64,000 bases of DNA from Primula veris (taxonomy: Eukaryota; Streptophyta; Magnoliopsida; Ericales; Primulaceae): contig OY821740.1 of NCBI GenBank assembly GCA_963682055.1, positions 13,602,814 to 13,666,813 of the forward strand, written 5' to 3'. A model generated the notes under the pieces. That model was not told where the DNA came from, did not search any database, and saw nothing but the letters and a program-made list of their open reading frames with translations. Both the position numbers and the translations under genes were made by a program. Positions within the stretch are counted from its first letter, which is position 1; every line of letters starts with the position of its first letter. Below, piece by piece: positions 43,781 to 52,699 of this stretch.

Positions 43781-46700
43781 TAATTAACAAAAACTTGTTA
43801 CTCCATTATTTATTTAAAGTGAAATTTCCATGTAAGCCACGGTACCGTTCAAAATAAATTTCACATCCTCAAAAGAAGAAATCATACAACATGTAATTTT
43901 TAATTAATAGTATAACACACATGATTTTCTAACACATTCATGTTTTATGGACAAATGCATACTTATATTATAGTTGTTAGATTATTTGAAATATATGTAG
44001 TGCATTTTTTTTTTTATAAGTAGAAATTCTATTAAATGAATCATGCAGTGCATATGTTTAGTAAGCATCATGTGGAAGTTTTAATTTAACTTTCCTTTTT
44101 TTTAGCCCCACCACTCTCTCCACTCATATCTCTCTCCGTAAATAAAGTTTTCATCTATGTATCTCTAAACCCAATGGTTATAATAACATCTCTCTACGTA
44201 AAATTTTTGCCTGTTTTTAATTTGAAGGTAAATTAATCCTTTTCATTTTATCTTATTAGTTTATTACTCTGTCTACAGACTACAACTCCATCTCTCAAAT
44301 TTGTATTATTTTATGTTTATATTATGCCGGTTGAAAATATATATAAGCTTTATTATAATTTCCAAGCAAATAACTTAAGGTATCTAACCAGAAGTCTCAA
44401 CTTGTTTTTTAATCGCATGCATTCTAGATAAAAAAAACTTAATTTTGATACTAAAGATTTGAAACTAATGCAGGATACGAGGATACCAAGTGACGGACTC
44501 AGTACATCAATCAAGGAAAGAGAAAACAGAATTTGAGATTGAACAAGAAAAATTTAAGATTTAGACAATTAATGTATAAATGTAATTTGATTAAAAAAGA
44601 GTGAAATTCTGACAAAATATTAAAATAGTGAGAACACAATTATAGTTAAATTTAAATATAATATTTAAAATCAAATTAAATTGCAGCAACAACCAAAAGT
44701 AGTAAATTTGCAACGAAACAATTAATTTATTATCAACAAACAATTGTTCATCGGCAACGATAAGGTTTCACACTAGCAACAAATTATTCCGTTGCACATA
44801 TTTATATTTCTGCCACGAATTTTTAGTTCGTTGCGGGAGACTTTCGGTAACGAGGTTTCCACAACGACATGGCAACGGCAATAATTTGATGTAAATTCGT
44901 TTTAGCAATGAAAAATGAATTTTCTATAACACTTTTTTTTTTGTTACTAAAAGCGTATTTTCTTATAGTGACCTTTTTTATTCACAAAAAAACAAAAAAG
45001 TTTGGAGGCTATATTTTTATCTGCAATTTAGTTACTGTGTTTTTTTAGTACTAAGTACTACAGTACTACTTCTTAATATCATGTTGTTTACCTGCTGCTT
45101 ATTAGTAAATTTTGACATTTTGTGATTCTCAAAAGCGCACAAATAATTACTCTCAATGACTATATTTTGAATAACAGAAAACGTTGTTTAGAACCCCTAC
45201 AGACTGTTTTTTTAACTGGAATTTTTATGTTTGGATGACATTTTCTTCGTGATGAAAGCCTATATATAACTTTGGAATTACATGTTCGATTCAGATGGTA
45301 AGATATTATTTTTCTGGATAAGCTATGTACTATATGTTGTTTCTTCGATTTTGTGAAATTTGAAATAAAATTCAGATTTGAATTAGAAATTGAGATCCAA
45401 ATCGAATTTACAAATCATATTGTTCTTTGAATATACACATTTTCCTACATGTTTATTTATTTATGAAACTTGACACTTTTAATTGTTCTCGAACACTATA
45501 AAAATTAAACGTTTTGTTGCTATATATTCTGGTTTTATGGTGGGTATGACTAAATTGTTGATATCAAATTGCTTGTTTCATTGGCCACTTTCCCTATAAC
45601 GGCACAAGCTCCCTTACAATCCTGACGTTTTCTGCGATAATCCCATTCACGACAAATGTTTCTTAATTAGTAAAAATGATGAATATGTACATACTGATAC
45701 TTAATTAAACAAAACCTACAATTTAAAATAGTTTTAAAGATTAGTACTACATAAGTATATGTACAAATTAAGACTGTTAATTTTGATGTTCACTGATCAC
45801 TTTATTCACCATTTTCGAAACTCAATAAGGAGACTATTTTTATATAAAATAATTTCCAATCTTCATCATGATACTTTTTTCATTGGGTTTTCGCAATGTT
45901 CTATATAATGCAAGAGAATATTTCTATTGAGAACACTCTTCATTAATAACACTATTTATCGATCACTACGCAACTTTCTTTACTGAAGGTACAATTTTTA
46001 TTTAGGAGTCAAATGCATCTTAGCGGAGCCTTAGATTTTGGGCCTTTTTAACTTTAACAGTAAAGATTAAAGATCACAATGTAAGTAAAGATGTTAAATT
46101 TGCATTCTTTTGAAAATTGCAAATGAACACAGCAGTAAGTTTGTAACTTTATTTCAAAAAGTTTTTAACTAATTTCTGTCCTAATGTTCAAGAAATTCCC
46201 ATATTATTTCACAAATATATACTCGTACATACACCCATTGCAACTGTATTTCAAGATAAAATCCACTTTTTAAAAAATATAAAGCATACTCCTACTTAGA
46301 CTTGCCTATAATATAACTTTGCTATGTTTTTCAACTCAAGTCATTATGTTGTGATTCTTTCAATTAAATCCCTAATACTTCTTGTAGTAAGTAATTATTA
46401 TGAGTTAATTAAAACCCTATAATAATATAACATTTCAACTCCTGTAATGTGAAAAGAAATTTATAGAATATTTTTTATTATAAATTGGTCAGTAAACCCA
46501 CTATTCATTAGTAATTAATGGTTATACCGACCTTATTACAGCAGAAACTCTCAACGAAATTTATAGAACATGAGCCCCTCTCATTTGGTCTCCAGGATCC
46601 CTATGCTACATATAATTATATAAGGTGGTCGTGCTTGTGACGAGATCAAAAGGGAGTTTTTTTTATTATATTTTAGGCATGTCTTTTTTGGTAGTTTATG

Positions 46701-47264
46701 AAAATTTAACCACTCCTAGTATTTAGCAACTTTGGACTTGGAAGTTAGTAACTGGACTGAAAATTACTTGTTTTAGATTGAGTGTAAGTATTTATTCTGC
46801 CTCGTTCAAATATTATACCTCTATTTTCTATCCATTTTCTTGTTCATTTGCTTCTTTTTTTTCACTCAAATTTTAAAATTTCTTAACTTTTTTTGCAAAT
46901 TTAAAAACTTTTATGTTATATTGTATTCAAAATTTTAAACATTTGAACATAATAATGTTTTAGTTTTTCAATTTTTTTTAAGATTTAATGTTTAATTTAC
47001 ATTAATTTATTCATTTATTCCAAAATAAATTACGTGCGAGTTTTCTTTTAAAAATAATTATTGGAATGTATTGATATATGTGTTACACCAATTGTATAAT
47101 TTTTTTAAAGTTTTTTATAACAAATTTTGTATAAAATAAGAAAGAGAACACAAAAGAGAGAGAAAATAAGGGATAAAAGATTTAGACTCATATAAAAGTT
47201 ATTTGTTTGAAAAAATAGACACATTTACGAAAATCAGTAACTACGTATATAGTCTAGATATCTA

Positions 47265-47390
47265 TGATTAGTAAATAGTAATATGGACTATGAATAGTTG
47301 AAAAACTTCGATACAAAAGTTGGAAATCTATGATTAGTAATATGGACTATGAATAGTTGAAAAATTTCTGTAGAAAAGTTGGAAAAGATA
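47265..47390. repeat. Direct duplication of about 65 bp
   Basis: CTATGATTAGTAA...ATATGGACTATGAATAGTTG followed by AAAA, a short variable part and AAAGTTGGAAA occurs twice in tandem with a few differences. Confidence 0.75.
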
Positions 47391-47705
47391 TCTAAGCGGA
47401 ATTTACAATCGAATAGTAAGAGACAACAACAAGTGACTAGTTTGAGGAATAATCTTACTTATTAATTAACAGGTGTCATGCTTAACGTTTTCATGAACCT
47501 ATTGTCTATGGCTTGATTAGAGTTGAACTGTAATATATTATCAAAATTAAGTATTACAGTAGATCTTTGTTTATGACACCATTACTGATTGGTCGAGGCA
47601 TATTTTTGTGGACCAGGGATCATTTGTAATTGGTCAAAGCATAACTTAGTGGAAAAAAGAATCGGATTTTAAAATTTAAACCCTATATGCATTATATATA
47701 TATAT

Positions 47706-47876
47706 AGGGGCGGTTCATGCCCAGTAATAAGACTTGACCCTGGGACACAGATTGGGTTGTGATAAAAAAAAAAATTGTAATGGTTCAGCTCAATATAATT
47801 ATATAAAATATAGTTTATTATAAACTCAGTTTTAGTTCAAATTGTTAATTGGATTAATTCAACATTTACAAAAGAA

Positions 47877-47911
<35 letters not shown>

Positions 47912-48012
47912 ATTAAAATGAAGCTGTTTTTATTTTATTTTTGTTTGATAAAAATGGTAAGGGCAACCGAATAATTTGAGTTTTGGGCAATGCGTGGAAT
48001 CGGGCCGCCTCC
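47706..48012. mobile_element. hAT-like MITE in AT repeats
   Basis: Starts AGGGGCGGTTCATGCCC; the right end reverse-complemented is GGAGGCGGCCCGATTCC. Both flanks read ATATATAT (47698-47705 and 48013-48020), an apparent 8-bp TSD, but in an AT-rich setting this could be chance. It contains a (TA)n run near 47880. Confidence 0.45.
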
Positions 48013-48472
48013 ATATATATGTCAAAGCTTCTACTCTATTGAATGATTCAGTCTACATATTGTTTATTTAGTTCAATTTCAGTTTACACGGTCATACTTA
48101 CGATAAAAGAATGTTGATGATTTGCACTTTGTGAGAATGCGGACTTTCTAAGGAATATTTCTGGGATTTTTATGTAGTTTTTTCTTCTTGGCATTTACGA
48201 TAAAGTCAAGTTCGCTTGGAATTTATGTTCTCTGCTTGGCCATCTTATGACAGAGAAAGTAACTTAACTATAATATCCATTCAAGAGGCTTTTATTGTGT
48301 CACATATGGAGGCCTCTGCGGTGTGCTCTTTTATGTCCTTGTTGGTTTCAGCCTAAGAAATATAAAGACAGATTTTCTGATATATGCTATTAACTTTTCT
48401 TTTTTTATTGTAAGGGAATTGATAACTGCATAGTTTAGCATTAAGAATCTAAGATTTTATGAAATTGGAGCG

Positions 48473-51298
48473 ATGTTGTTTTCCGAATGGTTATGCCGCA
48501 AGTGCGATGTGGATAAGCAATACATTGAGAGCCCAGCTGAGATGAATAAAGTGGAGACAGTTGATAAGAAGCACCGTGTCTTAAGATCTACCAAATCTAA
48601 GTTAATACTAATGCAAAGCTGGAATCTGCGTGGTAAGACAAAATGTGTCTCGAATAAGCCAAATGTTGTTGAGGTAGTAATCTGCAGAAAGCACTTAAAT
48701 AATGAAATTCTTCAGGCCTTGCAGATTGGAATCAGGTATTTCTTAAGATACATCTTTATCATTCGAATCACGATTTCCTTAAAGCCTTAATTTTTTTTTC
48801 TTATTCCTTTTTTGTTTATTTTTATCTTCTGTAGGCACTTTTCTGGGCAACATTTGGTAGTGCCAAAAATGGAGATCTCACCTCATGGCTTCAAATCAAG
48901 CCAATGTACCTGCATTCAGTATTCGGAGCTTAACCGTAAAAGTCATACTCCAAGCACACTATCCGACTTTGAATGGAAAGACTACAGTCCTGCAGTATTC
49001 AGGTTTAGTATTTATTTTCATTTTTGCCTTTTGAGTTTTGATCCTTTGTTTAATTGATGTTACTCCTTTTTATGTTATTTAATCTTATCAAATCTTGCAA
49101 AATCAAGAAAGGCATTTCATATCTATCTTCTTTTTTTGTTACTTTCAATTGTTTATTAGAAGAGTCAATAATACCACCACCTTTCCAGGCGTTTGCAGGA
49201 GCTTGGAAACATTAAATACACGGACTATATGTTGTCAGTTTGTGGACACGAGACCTTAACGGAAATTTCTTCACCTGGGAAAAGCGGTTCCCTCTTTTTC
49301 AAGTCGAAAGATGACCGATTTGTAATAAAGACCTTGCGGAAATCTGAAGTGAAAGTAATAAATCTATTCACTCATCCCATTCAAACAATAGTACTTAAAG
49401 TATACAATTACATCGATACAATCTTACATAAAATGTTCGCTTGCATGTATAGGTTCTCTGTGAAATGCTTCCAGAGTACCTTCAACACATTCGACAACAC
49501 AAATCCTCGTTGTTGATAATGTTATATGGACTTCATGCTGTGAGGCCAGTTGGCGGCCAAAAGGTAAGGTTGCACCTTCGCACTCACTCTAGCTATATGG
49601 TATGGTATTGTAAAATATAAATATATTTCTGTTCACAACCTTAGTCCTTACCAGCCCACAACCAGTTTCATAAGTTGTACAGACTGAATATATGATCTTT
49701 TTTTCCTTGAGCAAAGCTATTAGAACACAATTTCTGCACTGGTGGAACTAGCTAGGATATAATATTTTCATATTGTGGAGCTATAAGGTGTTCTAGTATG
49801 AAAATTTAAAATAAAATGCATCGCAGAAAAATGTACTTACATGTTGATTTTTGTCGAAATGGGGGGATACTGCAGCAGGCTTCTGCTTATATAATCTTTT
49901 CTTTTACAGGTTTACTTTGTGGTGATGGCGAATGTATTACAGTCAGATTTACCCCTGCACAGATTTTACGATCTCAAAGGTTCATCACAGGGTAGAACCA
50001 TCGGTAAAGCAGAAGAGGAAGAGGGAGCCATATTTAAGGATCTCGATCTCGATTTTCAGTTTTTCCTCAAGCCATCCACCCGGCGTAAGCTTTTAATGTA
50101 AGTTACTCTACCTTTAGCTTCGAAATAATTCATCTAAAGTTTGAGAATAAGACTTCGGGCATTTTATACCTGAAAGTGTTACTTGTAACATGAGAAGTTT
50201 TAAGTTTTTGAAGTTTGTATTTTGGGATTCGAGTACTACTCAAGTACTCATTACCCCTGTGGGGCTGCTACTGAATACGCTGAAGATGCGTTAATACTGA
50301 CACATTCCATAAAAATAAGACATCCTTTTTAACTTAAATGTTTCGTGACATTTTCTTCAATCCCACATTCTGACTCAGAAACAATTAGATACCTCCTTAT
50401 GCTAAAAAAACTTAAATTTCAAAAATTGGCACTTGTCTGACTTGTCTTACCAAAGCCGGTCTGTTAAGAATTGAGATTAAAGGAAAACAAACAAGCGTAA
50501 TTAAGTAAAGTGATCTATTATTGGTCTTGTATTAGCAATAGAAGAAGTGTTAACTCTATCATTTACCTTTTCAAGCACATTAGTTTTTTATTTTTCTAGC
50601 TGATAAAACTAACAGAACATTTTGATCTTCATGATGGAGTAATGTTTATAAAACTATGATTTTGTTCAACGAAATAGGCACGCTTAAAGGTTTATATCTG
50701 GAGTTGAAATATTGGATTTCATAGATTTTATGCATCCTGGTCTGCAGACAAATCAAGAGCGACTGCAAATTTCTCGAAGCTTGTGGAATCATGGATTATA
50801 GTCTCTTGCTTGGTTTACATATTATTCCTGCAAATACAGGTACCATCCCAACAAATACTCCTATACATACTAGAATTGACACAAAAGTGTACAAGCTTAT
50901 GCTAATGGAAATGAAAAGATTTTCATTTGTGATGTAGATTTATTACCAAAGTAAATTTGTACAATTAAAATTATTAGTTACAGCAGCAGAACTTGTCTTT
51001 TTTTTTTTTCCTTCTCGTCAAAAGAATTCATTTCCGTGATCCTTTTGAAATTCTCAGCATTATTTGGGTCCATAACTTTTGGAGCAAGTGCTTATATAAG
51101 AATAGTCAAAAGCACTAATTGCAGATACATGAATTATGCAATCATATTCGTATGCAATTTCCTGTTAACAAAACTCTTATAGACTTGAGGCCACTGACGG
51201 AACCAGGATCTATAAATGGGAGGGGCTGTTTTTTTTTCTACACCCTATTTGAGTTTTTTTCCTATAAAATGTGTGTGTGTGTGTGTGGTGGTGGTGGT

Positions 51299-51342
<44 letters not shown>

Positions 51343-51360
51343 TGGTGGTGGTGGGTGTGT

Positions 51361-51408
<48 letters not shown>

Positions 51409-52321
51409 GTGTGGATTGCCTCCACCTAGTTCCTTCCCTGCTTGAGTCCATTTTTATATGAAAACACATGATTAGCAGCAACTCGGAATATTAAAACACG
51501 TGTAGTTTATGTAATATGAAATTGTCGGATGCATTCTTAATTTTTTGGTTAACTGTTCTCAGATGGCAATGACGTAGAAGCTCGTGGAAGGGATTTTTCG
51601 AATAATTTCCGAAAATCTGAAAGGTGGTAATACTTTTAAAGTACGAATATTATAGCATACCGTTAATTTTTTCTTCATAATATTATTTTGATATAATTCG
51701 TAAAAATAGTCTAATATAAGAAAGATGGACCGGTCCAAAAACACAGTTCCACTCAAAGGATGTTAATGTTCCAAATGTAGTAGTACTCCTTCATTTTTCT
51801 TACAAATTCTGGTTTTTGACATTATTTTAAACTGTGTTCTACGGTTCTGGGGTTTGACTTTGAATTTTGTTATGTTAATCCAATGGTTTTCTCAATCTAG
51901 TGAAGGAAAGGCAAACCATAAAAGTTGATTTTTTTGGACAAAAAACTCAAAATTAAATTACCATAACCCCTGTCTTTAAAAGAAAAAGTTACTATGATGT
52001 GTAAAGAAATTTTCTTTTTGCAGGGTCGATGCAAAATTTGGAGTGAGAATGCCAGCTCGAGTCGTTAGAGTACCTAAAAATGGAAAAGATGGCATTGCGC
52101 TAAACCAAGTTGCTATTGTAGAAAAAAGTTGTAGTGCTTTCTTACAAATTGGAATTATTGATATCCTACAAGACTACAATATGAAAAAGCGTTTAGAGCA
52201 TGCTTACAAGTCTGTACAGTACGATTCTCGGTCAATTTCATCCGTTAAACCCAAAGTATATTCTGCTCGATTTCAGAATTTCATTTCCGAGGTATTTCAA
52301 AACGAAGAACTAGCTTCCTGA
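48473..52321 (+). CDS. Phosphatidylinositol-4-phosphate 5-kinase without MORN repeats, 8 exons
   Basis: Exons read by eye: 48473-48735, 48835-49002, 49189-49354, 49453-49563, 49910-50097, 50748-50839, 51563-51623, 52024-52321; total 1347 bp, 448 codons plus TGA, frame kept throughout. The protein is the catalytic module of plant PIP5K (PtdIns4P to PtdIns(4,5)P2). Motifs in order: [42 protein letters not shown] (glycine-rich loop), [12 protein letters not shown] (ATP-binding Lys), [27 protein letters not shown], and [18 protein letters not shown] in place of DFG. It ends [11 protein letters not shown]. No N-terminal MORN repeats precede it, as in Arabidopsis PIP5K10/11, which are also short. 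ATG 48473 opens the frame; an out-of-frame ATG lies 14 bases upstream. Residues in the [18 protein letters not shown] region differ from the common MGNLF..ELRIHRRFDLKG, so activity or specificity could differ. Confidence 0.92.
51270..51417 (+). repeat. GT/GGT microsatellite with G32 run, in intron 6 of the lipid kinase
   Basis: Two blocks of (GT)n, each followed by (GGT)4-5, lead into an unbroken run of 32 G (51375-51406). ORFs called here on both strands are artefacts. The exact G count is likely to be uncertain in any assembly. Confidence 0.9.
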
Positions 52322-52699
52322 CTAATAATCATTCACATTTTGATAACATTGGATTCTAAAGGAACCATGCAGGACCGATGAAGATTTCTTTTTCTCCATT
52401 CTTCGACTTTATATGTTCATTTCATATATATTTAATTGATTAATTTATAATAGATGTATTCGAGAACTTGATCCGAAAACATGGTATTTCACCAACTTTT
52501 GAGTCTTGAGCAAAGTTAATTAAGGTCCAACTTATATTGTTTCCGAGAATTGAGATAAAACCCTTGACCACAGTACTGTATCTTTGAGATTATTGAATAT
52601 ATGTAGTTCTGAATTTTGAAAGTTGTAATTGTTCAAAGCTATTAATAACCAGAAGGGGTGATGAAAGATTAACTATTATCTTGGGAAAGTAAACATTAA
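52322..52699. other. 3' flank of the lipid kinase gene
   Basis: Presumed 3' UTR and flank. No polyadenylation signal stands out. It runs straight into the truncated LINE. Confidence 0.4.

Larger units (their letters stand above)
37803..43800 (+). mobile_element. Full-length L1-type LINE with 20-bp TSD
   Basis: The element body is 37823-43780. The 20-bp TSD TAATTAACAAAAACTTGTTA is identical on both sides (37803-37822 and 43781-43800). It has a short 5' UTR, ORF1 (37925-39347, one frame break), ORF2 (39344-43438), a 3' UTR of about 330 bp with AATAAA at about 43739, a GTGGG...CCCAC hairpin and an A9 tail. The perfect long TSD and intact ORF2 mean a very recent insertion. Confidence 0.95.
37341..44970. 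mobile_element. Non-autonomous CACTA (En/Spm-like) element interrupted by a LINE
   Basis: Left end CAATACAAGAAAATATATGT; right end reverse-complemented CACTATAAGAAAATACGC. Both continue into TTTTAG(C/T)AAC, so the TIR is the CACTACAAGAAAA type with a C-to-A change in the left CACTA. A 3-bp TSD, ACC, borders it (37338-37340 and 44971-44973), as expected of CACTA elements. Subterminal regions carry many GCAACGA/TCGTTGC/GTTGCCGA words on both sides (37370-37600 and 44690-44900), the usual transposase-binding style repeats. Removing the LINE and one TSD leaves about 1.65 kb without transposase. Confidence 0.85.
44974..48472. other. Intergenic region upstream of the lipid kinase gene
   Basis: AT-rich; no gene. 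It contains a duplicated segment of about 65 bp (47265-47390) and a hAT-like element (47706-48012). The region just before 48473 may hold untranslated exon sequence, but I cannot define a promoter. Confidence 0.4.

Noticed and set aside
51119..51481. Val/Cys/Gly and Thr/His/Pro ORFs around 51.3 kb
   Set aside because: Translations of the GT/GGT/G microsatellite within an intron.
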